A stretch of DNA of 64,000 nucleotides from Reyranella sp. (GTDB lineage Bacteria; Pseudomonadota; Alphaproteobacteria; Reyranellales; Reyranellaceae): positions 89,402 through 153,401 of the forward strand of contig NZ_SCVH01000145.1 in the NCBI RefSeq assembly GCF_004296935.1, read 5' to 3'. Shown piece by piece: positions 46,685-55,134 of the stretch. Within the stretch, counting starts at the first letter, position 1; each line of letters begins with the position of its first letter. The translations under genes and the position numbers were made by a program. The notes beneath the pieces are model-generated. The model saw nothing but the letters and a program-made list of their open reading frames with translations. It had not been told where the DNA came from and did not search any database.

Positions 46685-47649
46685 CCGGCGATCTGCTCGT
46701 ACAGTTCCTGGCGCAAGGCGCCCAGATGTTCATGGTGCTGCTGATCGCGCCGCTCGCCGTCGGCGTGGTGCGCCGGGTCAAGGCGCGGTTGATGCGCCGG
46801 CAGGGTGCCCCGCTGCTGCAGGGCTACCGCGACCTCGCCAAGCTCTTGCGCAAGGAATCGGTGATCGCCGAGAACGCGTCCTGGCTGTTCCGGTCCGCGC
46901 CTTCGTTGATCTTTGCCCTCACCTGGGTGGCGGCAGCCCTCGTGCCGAGCTTCGCGTCGGGCCTGATGTTCAACTGGGCGGCCGACGTCGTGGCGCTGGT
47001 TGCGTTGCTGGGGGCGGCGCGCGCCCTGCTGGCGCTGGCCGGCATGGACGTCGGCACCAGTTTCGGCGGCATCGGCTCCTCGCGCGAGATGATGATCGCC
47101 ACGCTGGCCGAGCCCGCGATGATGCTGATCGTGCTCACCCTCGCCATCGCCGCCGGCACGACGAGGCTGGCCGGGGTCGCCGACTTCTTCATCGCCGAGC
47201 CGCTTGCCGTACGGGTGTCGCTGGGATTGTCGTTGGTGGCGCTGATCATCGTGGCACTTGCCGAAAACGCGCGGATCCCGGTCGACAATCCGGTGACCCA
47301 TCTGGAACTCACCATGGTCCACGAGGCCATGATCCTCGAATACTCCGGCCGGCACCTCGCCCTGATCGAGGCGGCGAGCTACCTCAAGCTGGTGCTCTAC
47401 CTGTCGCTGCTGATCTGCCTGTTCGCACCCTTCGGCATGGCGCCGGCGAACGCGGGCGTCGGCGGCTGGGCGATCGGGCTGCTGGCCTGGAGTGCCAAGC
47501 TGCTGGCGGGCGCGGCGCTGCTGGGCGTGTGGGAGGTCAGCATCGCCAAGATGCGCGTCTTCCGCCTGCCCGATTTCGTCGGCATTGCCTTCGTCTTCGG
47601 CTTTCTCGCCATTCTCCTGGCGTTCCTGTCGCGCGGGGCGTTCGAGTGA
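46681..47649 (+). CDS. hyfC: Hydrogenase-4 subunit C-like membrane anchor (HyfC/NuoH type)
   Basis: The 322-residue protein with eight hydrophobic helices corresponds to NuoH/HycD. It has KARLMRRQGAPLLQGYRDLAKLLRKE at the start and the acidic loop ENARIPVDNPVTHLELTMVHEAMILEYSG that lines the quinone or proton channel next to the peripheral arm. ATG 46681 overlaps the hyfB stop, and a longer frame to 46357 lies inside hyfB. The next start (GTG) overlaps its stop. Confidence 0.93.
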   Translation: MTGDLLVQFLAQGAQMFMVLLIAPLAVGVVRRVKARLMRRQGAPLLQGYRDLAKLLRKESVIAENASWLFRSAPSLIFALTWVAAALVPSFASGLMFNWAADVVALVALLGAARALLALAGMDVGTSFGGIGSSREMMIATLAEPAMMLIVLTLAIAAGTTRLAGVADFFIAEPLAVRVSLGLSLVALIIVALAENARIPVDNPVTHLELTMVHEAMILEYSGRHLALIEAASYLKLVLYLSLLICLFAPFGMAPANAGVGGWAIGLLAWSAKLLAGAALLGVWEVSIAKMRVFRLPDFVGIAFVFGFLAILLAFLSRGAFE

Positions 47650-48305
47650 ATCACGCCTACGAGATTTCCCACCTGCTGGCCGGCGTCATGCTGGTGACCA
47701 GCTTCGCCCTGCTCTACCAGCAGCGCGTCGCCGCGGTGCTCAACACCTTTGCCGCGCAGTCGATTGCCCTGGCGCTCGCTGTCGCCTGGGCGGCATGGTC
47801 GCAGGGGCGGCCGGACCTGTTCATCACCGCCCTGATCGCCCTGACGCTGAAAGGCATCGTGATCCCCGTCGCGCTCCACCGCACCGTGGCGCGGCTCGGC
47901 ATCCATCGTGAGGTCGAGAAGGTCGTGGGCGTCGGCGTCGCGCTGATGGTGGGCCTCGCCCTGACGGGCCTCGCCCAGGCCCTGCTCTTCAAGGTCACGC
48001 ACGGCACGGCCAGCCACGCGCGCGAGGAACTGGCGCTGGCGCTTGCGATCATACTCTTGGGCTTCCTGATGATGATCGTGCGACGCAACGCGGTCACCCA
48101 GATCGTCGGATTCATGTCGATGGAGAACGGCCTGATCCTTGCCGCGACCGGCGCCCGCGGCATGCCGCTCGTCGTCGAGGTCAGCGTCGCCTTCTCGGTG
48201 CTGATCGCGCTGTTCGTGTTCGCGGTCTTCGTATTCCGCATCCGCGAGCGGTTCGATACGATCGACATCGAGGCGCTCGACCGCATGCGCGGGGACCGCC
48301 GATGA
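47646..48305 (+). CDS. hyfE: Hydrogenase-4 subunit E-like membrane protein (HyfE/NuoK-like)
   Basis: The 219-residue protein with seven hydrophobic helices resembles HyfE, whose C-terminal half is related to NuoK (VTQIVGFMSMENGLILAATG with the buried glutamate). The GTG start at 47646 overlaps the hyfC stop as GTGA. It is a small core subunit of the membrane arm, found in hydrogenase-4 and Ehr complexes. Confidence 0.9.
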   Translation: MNHAYEISHLLAGVMLVTSFALLYQQRVAAVLNTFAAQSIALALAVAWAAWSQGRPDLFITALIALTLKGIVIPVALHRTVARLGIHREVEKVVGVGVALMVGLALTGLAQALLFKVTHGTASHAREELALALAIILLGFLMMIVRRNAVTQIVGFMSMENGLILAATGARGMPLVVEVSVAFSVLIALFVFAVFVFRIRERFDTIDIEALDRMRGDRR

Positions 48306-49738
48306 TCCACGCCTACCAGGTCGTCGTCGCCGCGCCCTACGTTGCCGCACTCGTGCTCCTGGTGATTCCGGGCTACCGGTTGGGTGCGATCGCCAACGTG
48401 GCGGCATCCGCTCTTACCTTCGGTGCCGGTCTGTGGCTGATGGTGAGCGAGCGCGTCGTCAGCGACTATGCCATCGTCGATGAGTTCAACATCGTCTTCA
48501 TCGTCATCAATACGCTGGTCGGCTTCACGACCGCCTTGTTCAGCGCCTCCTACATCGGCCATGAGATCGAGACCGGCCGGCTCACGCCGAACCTGCTGCG
48601 ATTCTACCACGCCATGTTCCAGGCGATGATGGGTTCGATGAACCTCGCCCTGGTCGCCAACAACATCGGCCTGATGTGGGTGGGGCTGGAGCTGGCAACG
48701 CTGATAACCGTGGTGATGGTCGGGCTCTACCGCACGCCGCAGGCGATCGAGGCGGCGTGGAAATACTTCATCCTGGCCAGCGTCGGCATATCGCTCGCTT
48801 TCTTCGGCACCATCCTGATCTACCTCGCGGGCCAGCCGGTGCTGGGCGAGGGCGTGCCGGCGATGACCTGGAACCTTCTGCAGGCGGCCGCCTCGCGCAT
48901 GGATCCGGCGATCCTCGATCTCGCCTTCATCTTTCTGCTGATCGGCTACGGCACCAAGGTCGGATTGGCGCCGCTGCACGCCTGGCTGCCGGATGCCCAC
49001 GCCGAGGGTCCGACGCCGATTTCGGCCGTGCTGTCGGGCCTGCTGCTGAACGTGGCACTCTATGCCCTGCTCAGGTTCAAGATGGTCGTGGCCGGCCAGC
49101 CGGCGGCGCTCGATCCCGGCCCGATCATGATCGTGATGGGGTTGGTGTCCCTGATCTTCGCCGCCTTCATGCTGTACCAGAGGCGCGACATCAAACGGCT
49201 GTTCGCCTATTCGTCGATCGAGCACATGGGCCTGATGGTGTTCGCCTTCGGCATGGGCGGGCCGCTCGCCAACTTCGCCGGCCTGCTGCACATGACGATG
49301 CACAGCCTCACCAAGTCCGGCATTTTCTTCGCCGTCGGCCACATTGCCCAGGCCAAGGGCTCGCAGCGCATCGCCGACATCAAGGGGCTGAGCGTCACCC
49401 ACCCGCGCCTCGCGGTCGCGTTCGCCCTGGCGGTCTTCGCCATCTCGGGCCTGCCGCCGTTCGGGGTGTTCACCAGCGAGTTCCTGATCCTGACCACGAC
49501 CTTCGCGCGCGACCCATGGCTTGCCCTGCTGCCCGCCTTCGGCCTGCTGGTCGGCTTTGGCGCTCTGCTGATGCGCCTGCAGGACACGATTTTCGGCGAG
49601 CCGGTGGGGCCGGCCCATCGCGTCGACGCCTCGTCGGTACCCCTGGTGCTGCACCTGCTCCTGGTGCTCACGGCGGGCATCTACCTGCCACCGGTGCTGG
49701 TTGCCTGGTTCCAGCGGGCCGCGGAGCTGCTCGGATGA
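48302..49738 (+). CDS. hyfF: Hydrogenase-4 subunit F-like antiporter subunit (HyfF/NuoN-L type)
   Basis: The 478-residue protein with about 14 helices is a second antiporter-like subunit with the conserved GLMWVGLELATLITVVMV, GTKVGLAPLHAWLPDAHAEGPTPISAVLSG and DIKRLFAYSSIEHMGL blocks. It would add a further proton or sodium channel to the membrane arm. It starts four bases inside the hyfE end and overlaps the next gene as ATGA. Confidence 0.92.
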   Translation: MIHAYQVVVAAPYVAALVLLVIPGYRLGAIANVAASALTFGAGLWLMVSERVVSDYAIVDEFNIVFIVINTLVGFTTALFSASYIGHEIETGRLTPNLLRFYHAMFQAMMGSMNLALVANNIGLMWVGLELATLITVVMVGLYRTPQAIEAAWKYFILASVGISLAFFGTILIYLAGQPVLGEGVPAMTWNLLQAAASRMDPAILDLAFIFLLIGYGTKVGLAPLHAWLPDAHAEGPTPISAVLSGLLLNVALYALLRFKMVVAGQPAALDPGPIMIVMGLVSLIFAAFMLYQRRDIKRLFAYSSIEHMGLMVFAFGMGGPLANFAGLLHMTMHSLTKSGIFFAVGHIAQAKGSQRIADIKGLSVTHPRLAVAFALAVFAISGLPPFGVFTSEFLILTTTFARDPWLALLPAFGLLVGFGALLMRLQDTIFGEPVGPAHRVDASSVPLVLHLLLVLTAGIYLPPVLVAWFQRAAELLG

Positions 49739-51225
49739 GCGCGGCCGGCCCCCTGGCCGAACTCGTCGTGGGCCGTCATGCCGGCACCGACGGCTACGTG
49801 CGACTGGATGTCGATGCCGACGTCTGGACGGCGCTGGCGCAGGGCTGTGCCGCAGGGGCGCATGATCTCAGTGCGCTGTGGGCCGACGGTGGGGTCGATG
49901 GAGGCTGGATGCGCATGGCCCTGGGAGGCGAGGGCCTGCGCGCCATCGTCTCCCTGAGGACGGAGGCCGGCGCCTATCCCTCGGTTGCCGCCCATCACGC
50001 GCCGGCGATGCGCCTGGAGCGCGCGATGCGTGACCTCCATGGCGTTCGCCCGGTCGGTCTGCCCGATTCGCGACCCTGGCTCGACCACGGTCGCTGGCCG
50101 GGCCGCCAAAGCGATGCGCGCTACGAATTCCTGACGGCCGAAGGCGAGGGGCTGCATCAGATCGCGGTCGGACCGGTTCATGCCGGCATCATCGAACCGG
50201 GCCATTTCCGCTTCATCGCCAACGGCGAGACGGTGGTGAGGCTGGAGGAGCGGCTGGGCTACGTGCACAAGGGCGTCGAGGGCCTGCTCACCGGCGCCGA
50301 CATCGCACGTGGTGCCGGGATCGTCGGCCGTATCTCGGGCGACAGCACGGTCGCCTATGCCTGGGCCTATGCCCGCGCGATCGAGTCGGCGCTGGGTTGG
50401 ACCGTGCCGCCGCGGGCAGTGCTGTTGCGCGGCATCATGGCGGAACTGGAGCGGCTTTCGCACCATATCAACGATGTCGGTGCGATCTGCAACGACGCCA
50501 GCGTGCTGACGATCAATGCCCGCTGCACCCTGCAGCGCGAGGACATGCTGGCCGTCGCCGATGCCTGCTTCGGTCATCGCCTGATGATGGACCGTATCGT
50601 GCCGGGCGGCGTGGTGGCCGACCTGTCGGCCGACGGTGCCGGGCGGATTCGCGGCCTTCTGGCGCGGATCGAGGAGACCCGCGCAGAAGTCCTGCGGGTC
50701 TACGATTCGATGCCGTCGCTGCAGGATCGCACGGTCACCACCGGGATCGTCTCGGCCGACCTCGTCCGCCAATATGCCGCTGGTGGCTTCGTCGGCCGTG
50801 CGGCCGGGCGCGCCTTCGATGCCCGCAAGAACTTCCCCTATGCGCCCTACGATCAGCTGCCCTTGGACCTCAAGACGCGGACCACGAGCGACGTCGATGG
50901 GCGGCTGCTGGTGCGCATGGACGAGATCGTCGAAAGCCTCAAGATCGTGGGCCTGATGCTCGACCGGCTGGCGCCCGGCGACATCCGAAGCGACGGTCCG
51001 CCACCCGTTGCGGGTGAAGGTGCGGCCCTGGTCGAGGCCTTCCGTGGCGACGTGTTCATGAGTGTGAGGATCGCGGCGGATGGGCGGCTCGCCCGCGTGC
51101 ATGCGCGCGACGCCAGCTGGTTCCAGTGGCCGCTGCTGGAGGCCGCCGTCGAGGGCAACATCGTTGCCGACTTCCCGCTCTGCAACAAGTCGTTCAACTG
51201 CTCCTACTCAGGACACGATCTGTGA
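49735..51225 (+). CDS. hyfG: HyfG-like fused NuoC-NuoD subunit lacking NiFe ligands
   Basis: The 496-residue protein has an N-terminal NuoC-like domain (about 1-125, ending LERAMRDLHGVRPVGLPDSRPWL) fused to a NuoD/large-hydrogenase-like domain. In true hydrogenases the first NiFe cysteine pair lies in RICGxC; here the same place reads RISGDS (Ser201, Ser204). The C-terminal DPCxxC is replaced by PLCNKSFNCSYSGHDL, with Cys483 and Cys489 in CX5C spacing. It therefore should not bind a NiFe centre, which points to an energy-converting hydrogenase-related (Ehr) complex. The reaction is unknown. Confidence 0.9.
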   Translation: MSAAGPLAELVVGRHAGTDGYVRLDVDADVWTALAQGCAAGAHDLSALWADGGVDGGWMRMALGGEGLRAIVSLRTEAGAYPSVAAHHAPAMRLERAMRDLHGVRPVGLPDSRPWLDHGRWPGRQSDARYEFLTAEGEGLHQIAVGPVHAGIIEPGHFRFIANGETVVRLEERLGYVHKGVEGLLTGADIARGAGIVGRISGDSTVAYAWAYARAIESALGWTVPPRAVLLRGIMAELERLSHHINDVGAICNDASVLTINARCTLQREDMLAVADACFGHRLMMDRIVPGGVVADLSADGAGRIRGLLARIEETRAEVLRVYDSMPSLQDRTVTTGIVSADLVRQYAAGGFVGRAAGRAFDARKNFPYAPYDQLPLDLKTRTTSDVDGRLLVRMDEIVESLKIVGLMLDRLAPGDIRSDGPPPVAGEGAALVEAFRGDVFMSVRIAADGRLARVHARDASWFQWPLLEAAVEGNIVADFPLCNKSFNCSYSGHDL

Positions 51226-51247
51226 GGCCCCCGATGAGATTGCGGCG

Positions 51248-51772
51248 ATGAGATCGTTCCTGATCGACGCCCTGCTCAAGGGAAAGGCCACGATCGCACC
51301 GCCTGCGGCGGGCACGGCGGCTCTCGAGGAAGTGGCGCGGGCGCTGGGCGAGCGCGCCCGCCAGCGGCTGGGCCGCTCGCTGTCGATCCGCGAGATCGAT
51401 GCGGGCTCGTGCAACGGCTGCGAACTCGAGATCAACGCGCTCAACAACCCGGTCTACGACATCGAGCGCTTCGGTCTCAAATTCGTGGCCTCGCCGCGCC
51501 ACGCCGACGTCCTGCTGGTCACCGGTCCCGTCACCTGGAACATGCGCGAAGCCTTGCTGCGCACCTACAATGCGGCGCCCGAGCCCAAGTGGGTGGTGGC
51601 ACTGGGCGACTGCGCGGCCAATTGCGGCGTCTTCGCGGGCTCACCGGCCGTGGTCGGCCCGCTGGCCGATGTCCTGCCGGTCGATCTGCACGTGCCCGGC
51701 TGCCCGCCGGCGCCGCTCGAGATCGTGAAGGGCCTGCTGGCCTTGATCGAGGCGCGGGCGCCGGGCCCCTGA
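51248..51772 (+). CDS. hyfI: HyfI/NuoB-like Fe-S subunit
   Basis: The 174-residue protein of the NuoB/small-hydrogenase group has the four cluster cysteines in SCNGCELE (Cys55, Cys58), GDCAANCG and PGCPPAPLE, consistent with a single N2-like [4Fe-4S] cluster next to the HyfG-like subunit. A third cysteine in GDCAANCG is extra. ATG 51248 is used; the frame upstream overlaps hyfG. It is the last gene of the operon, and no HyfA/HyfH ferredoxin subunit is present in the window. Confidence 0.9.
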   Translation: MRSFLIDALLKGKATIAPPAAGTAALEEVARALGERARQRLGRSLSIREIDAGSCNGCELEINALNNPVYDIERFGLKFVASPRHADVLLVTGPVTWNMREALLRTYNAAPEPKWVVALGDCAANCGVFAGSPAVVGPLADVLPVDLHVPGCPPAPLEIVKGLLALIEARAPGP

Positions 51773-51797
51773 TCGGGAGACGGCCGCCCGCGGCCGC

Positions 51798-52766
51798 TCA
51801 GGCCCCTCGGCCTTTCTGGCTTGCCAGGTAGGCCACCTTGCGCGCCCGCATGACCTCACCCAGCGGCCGGTGGGCCGCGAGCCCGCTCCAGGGATCGAAC
51901 CTGGCGGCTTCGGCCTTGGCGGCGGCCGCGTCGATGCCCTGCTGCGGCAGGGTGAGGCGCGCCACGGTGACGATCGGCGTCTCGGCATCCGGCCACGGCT
52001 TCGAGGCGTCCTCGATCGGCGTCGTCGCCTCGTCGACGAAGAACTGCAGCTCCAGGTCCCAGTGCAGCGAACCCACCGCCAGCCGCTCGCGCATGTCCTG
52101 GGCGATATCCTTCGACCGCGCCTGCGGCGGCGGGCTGCCGGCGGGCTTCAGGCGCACGCGCACGGCATAGGGGCCGCATTGCAGCGGCGCCACGGTGTTG
52201 AATCTTTCGGCGGCGAAGCCGCTGAACTTCCGGCCCAGCATGGCGAACAGATCGCGCAGGCGGGCGAAGGCGCCCACGGGTCCATAGGCCTTGAAGAGAT
52301 GAAGGATCCCCGGCAGCGGTCCCGGCGTCGCCGCCTCCATGAAGTCGATGAACTCGCGGCTGTTTGGCCCCGGCGCGCGGTCCTGGTTGATCATCAGGAA
52401 ATCCTGATGGTCGGTCGTGCCCCCCAGCGCGCTTTCGCCGGAGACATCGAGCACCTTGAGCGCGAAGCCGCGGATATCGGGCAGCCTGTTGGATTGCACG
52501 TCCGGGCCACCACTGGACAGCCGCACCAGCACGCGATGTTGGCCCGGTGTCGCGAACAGGCCATGGCGGGCGTGGTCCGGCAGGCCGGCCAGGACCTCGA
52601 GCGTGCCGGTCGCGGCCAGGAGTTGTTTGCGGTGGAGCGCGCGGCCCGGGCCGAACTTCTTCGACTTGGCGCGCTGCAGCTCGGCCATGACCTCGGCGAC
52701 GCGCGCGAGATGGGCTTCTTCGTCCGGCGCGATCTGTTCACGCCAGCCGGTACTGGGTTGTTTCAT
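51798..52766 (-). CDS. Catalase-like haem protein (SrpA-type, short)
   Basis: This 322-residue protein is related to the catalase core: RVLVRLSSGGPDVQSNRLPDIRGFALKVLDVSG, then DFLMINQDRAPGPNSREFIDF and LQFFVDEATTPIEDASKPW. The typical catalase distal His motif (RVVHAKG-like) is not clearly recognisable, so it may be a catalase-related peroxidase or a non-catalytic homologue. No signal peptide is present. ATG 52766 follows AAGGGAG; a longer frame upstream reads through the divergent gene. Confidence 0.82.
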   Translation of the reverse strand: MKQPSTGWREQIAPDEEAHLARVAEVMAELQRAKSKKFGPGRALHRKQLLAATGTLEVLAGLPDHARHGLFATPGQHRVLVRLSSGGPDVQSNRLPDIRGFALKVLDVSGESALGGTTDHQDFLMINQDRAPGPNSREFIDFMEAATPGPLPGILHLFKAYGPVGAFARLRDLFAMLGRKFSGFAAERFNTVAPLQCGPYAVRVRLKPAGSPPPQARSKDIAQDMRERLAVGSLHWDLELQFFVDEATTPIEDASKPWPDAETPIVTVARLTLPQQGIDAAAAKAEAARFDPWSGLAAHRPLGEVMRARKVAYLASQKGRGA

Positions 52767-52809
52767 GGCTCTCCCTTCACGGCGCAAGCATTGCCGACCA
52801 TGATGCCGC

Positions 52810-53679
52810 ATGGCCGACACCGTTGCGATCTCCGACTCCCTGCTCAGCGCCCAGATCTCGGCCGTGGGCGCTGAGCTTGTACGTTTGCAGGACCGCGACG
52901 GATTGGACCTCCTGTGGGACGGCGATCCCGCCTTCTGGACCGGCCGTTCGCCGCTCCTGTTCCCGATCGTCGGCGAGGCGAAGGGCAACCGGATCAGGGT
53001 TGCGGGCGCTCCGTACGAGATCGGGCGCCACGGCTTTGCCCGCACCTCGACATTTGCCCTGGTTTCGTCCGAGGCCGCGCGTTGCATGTGGCGGCTCGAG
53101 GCGAGCGAGGCGACGCGGCGGCACTATCCGTTCGAGTTCCGCCTCGACGTCACCTACGCGATCGAAGGCGGGGCACTGCACATGACGGCCGAGGTGACGA
53201 ACTGCGGCGATGGCCTCATGCCGGCCTCGTTCGGCTTCCACCCGGCCCTGCGCTGGCCGCTGCCCTACGGACGGCTGCGCGCGGCACACGAGATCGTCTT
53301 CGAACACGACGAGCCCGCGCCAATTCGTCGACCCGTCGACGGTTTGCTGAGTTCGGCGCAGTATCCGACGCCGGTGCGCGGGCGTCGCCTGGTATTGCAC
53401 GACAGCCTGTTCGAGGACGGCGCCCTCGTCTTCGACACGCTCGCCAGCCGCAGCCTCATTTATGGCGATGCCTTGCGCGTGTCGTTCCCGCGCATGCCCC
53501 ATCTCGGCATCTGGACGAAGCCCGGGGCGGGCTTCGTCTGCATCGAACCGTGGCAGGGCCATGCCAGCCCCGAGGGCTTCGACGGCGAGCTCGCCGACAA
53601 GCCCGGCATGGTCGCGATCATGCCGGGCGCAACGGAGAGCTTCGGGATGTCGATTAGTGTGTCGTCCCGAACGAAGTGA
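52810..53679 (+). CDS. Aldose 1-epimerase family protein
   Basis: The 289-residue galactose-mutarotase-like protein has GAELVRLQDRDGLDLLWDGDP, LFPIVGEAKGNRI, the His-containing RHGFARTSTF and SFGFHPALRWPL, and the C-terminal ICIEPWQGHASPEGF-like block with the catalytic glutamate. It interconverts anomers of sugars or sugar phosphates in the cytoplasm; the substrate is unknown. The last residues (SSRTK) and stop are encoded by the left arm of a 31-base palindrome, so the original C-terminus was probably replaced by the repeat. Confidence 0.88.
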   Translation: MADTVAISDSLLSAQISAVGAELVRLQDRDGLDLLWDGDPAFWTGRSPLLFPIVGEAKGNRIRVAGAPYEIGRHGFARTSTFALVSSEAARCMWRLEASEATRRHYPFEFRLDVTYAIEGGALHMTAEVTNCGDGLMPASFGFHPALRWPLPYGRLRAAHEIVFEHDEPAPIRRPVDGLLSSAQYPTPVRGRRLVLHDSLFEDGALVFDTLASRSLIYGDALRVSFPRMPHLGIWTKPGAGFVCIEPWQGHASPEGFDGELADKPGMVAIMPGATESFGMSISVSSRTK

Positions 53680-53728
53680 GGGATCTTTCGCTTACGGGAA
53701 AGATCCCTCACTTCGTTCGGGACGACAC
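53659..53728. repeat. Perfect 31-base palindrome with 8-base loop (R3)
   Basis: Arms 53659-53689 and 53698-53728 are exact reverse complements around a GCTTACGG loop. The left arm contains the stop codon of the epimerase gene; the right arm ends nine bases before the stop of the convergent desaturase-DUF2147 gene. It would end transcription from both sides. Confidence 0.9.
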
Positions 53729-53737
53729 CGGGGCTTC

Positions 53738-55012
53738 TCAGCGCAACGCTGCCACGAGCGCCGATGCGCTCCGCCACACCTGCTTCTGGCAGATGAACAG
53801 CACGCAGCCTTCGATCGCCAGCGTATCGGCGGCGGTCTGGCGGACGGTCGCGCGGTAGGTCTGACCGTCTTCGGGGTTGTAGATGCGACCCTCCCAGCCG
53901 CCTTTCGACGACCGTGTCAGCCCGGAAAGGATCGACAGCCCGACCAGCGGTCTTGCGCGCAAGCCGGTGTCGGCGTTCTGGGCGTCGAGGCGCGGCCGGC
54001 CCTTGTCGTCGGTGGCGTCCCACAGCCAGCGGATCGTGCCGCAGAGACCTGATGTGTCCGTGCAGGGCGCGAGTTCGACGACGGCAGAGGCGCCGGGTGT
54101 CACCCAGCGCCCGACCGGACCCCCGCTCGTACCGTCATTGGCCCGCACGGGTTCGGCCGCGACGATCAGCCCGCCGGCCAGCAGGAGCGCGGCAACCGTC
54201 CGCACGAGGAAACGGCCGGCGATCGCGGGCGACGTGGTCTTTGCCTCGGGCGCGATGATCGCCTCGAACCTGGCGCAATAGTCGGGATGCTCGGTGCCCA
54301 TGAGCTTGTCCCACCAGCGGAAGTAGAGGCCGTAGTTGTAGCGCCCTGCCTCGTGATGGAGATCGTGATGGGTCGTGGTGTTGTTCCAGCCCAGCCACCG
54401 GCCCGGCCCGAAGGCGGCGGAATGCACCTCGGCGCCGGCATGTCCCATGACGTTGCGCAGGATCTGCACGATGCCGAAGGCGAGCAGGCCGAGGCCATGC
54501 ATCGGCACGACGAGGAGGAACAGCGGCACGAAGGCGGCCTGCACGACGGCTTCGGGGACGGCGAAGGAATAGGCCGCCCACGGCGTCGGCGTGCGCGACA
54601 GATGGTGCGTGCGATGGAACAGCGCGAACAGGCGGCGGTGATGCATCGCGCGATGGACCCAGTAGAAGTAGGTGTCGTGGGCCACCAGCATCAGGGCCAG
54701 CGAGCCCACGAGATAGAGCGGTCCGGCCTGGCCAAAACCCTCGTAGATCGTGATCCAGCCCTGATGGTCGCCGACCGCGACGATCGTGCCGATCAGCGAG
54801 AAGATGAGGGCGGTGTGCAGCGAAGCCAGGAACTCACGCCGCCTTTGGCCTGTGGCGGGGTCGCGGGCCTGCAGCTTGCGGCGGGCGAGCCCCGCCTTCC
54901 AGAACAGGGCCAGGATCGTGGCCATCAGCGTGGCGGCCACGAGATAGCGGGCGGTATCCATGGCCCAGACCGTGGGCCAGGCAGACAGGTAGACTTGCAT
55001 TGCTTCGTTCAT
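53738..55012 (-). CDS. Sterol desaturase/fatty acid hydroxylase fused to a DUF2147 domain
   Basis: The 424-residue protein combines two families. Residues 1 to about 265 form a membrane di-iron hydroxylase with the histidine boxes HDTYFYWVHRAMHH, HRTHH and NTTTHHDLHH. Residues from about 292 to the end are a DUF2147 domain (SGLCGTIRWLW, GLSILSGL, GRIYNPEDGQTYRATV, GCVLFICQKQVWR). Between them lies a hydrophobic segment ending in VRA, like a signal peptide of a former separate DUF2147 gene, which should place that domain in the periplasm. ATG 55012 follows GGAGGGG. The substrate is unknown. Confidence 0.85.
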   Translation of the reverse strand: MNEAMQVYLSAWPTVWAMDTARYLVAATLMATILALFWKAGLARRKLQARDPATGQRRREFLASLHTALIFSLIGTIVAVGDHQGWITIYEGFGQAGPLYLVGSLALMLVAHDTYFYWVHRAMHHRRLFALFHRTHHLSRTPTPWAAYSFAVPEAVVQAAFVPLFLLVVPMHGLGLLAFGIVQILRNVMGHAGAEVHSAAFGPGRWLGWNNTTTHHDLHHEAGRYNYGLYFRWWDKLMGTEHPDYCARFEAIIAPEAKTTSPAIAGRFLVRTVAALLLAGGLIVAAEPVRANDGTSGGPVGRWVTPGASAVVELAPCTDTSGLCGTIRWLWDATDDKGRPRLDAQNADTGLRARPLVGLSILSGLTRSSKGGWEGRIYNPEDGQTYRATVRQTAADTLAIEGCVLFICQKQVWRSASALVAALR

Positions 55013-55134
55013 CGGTCGCCCCTCCAGCAGGCGTGCCCAATGCCTAGGGGGATGCGGCGGCCGGATCGCGCCGAAGGTGAAAATCGGCCGGTATCCTTGG
55101 AAAACGGCTCGCCGTTTCCGGAATCGGCGAGGAA

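Noticed and set aside
48676-51225. 849-residue frame starting inside hyfF and ending with hyfG
   Set aside because: The first part is an out-of-frame reading of hyfF; hyfG starts at 49735 with an ATGA overlap.
49735-51225. True NiFe hydrogenase large subunit
   Set aside because: Neither cysteine pair needed for the NiFe centre is present in the normal spacing.
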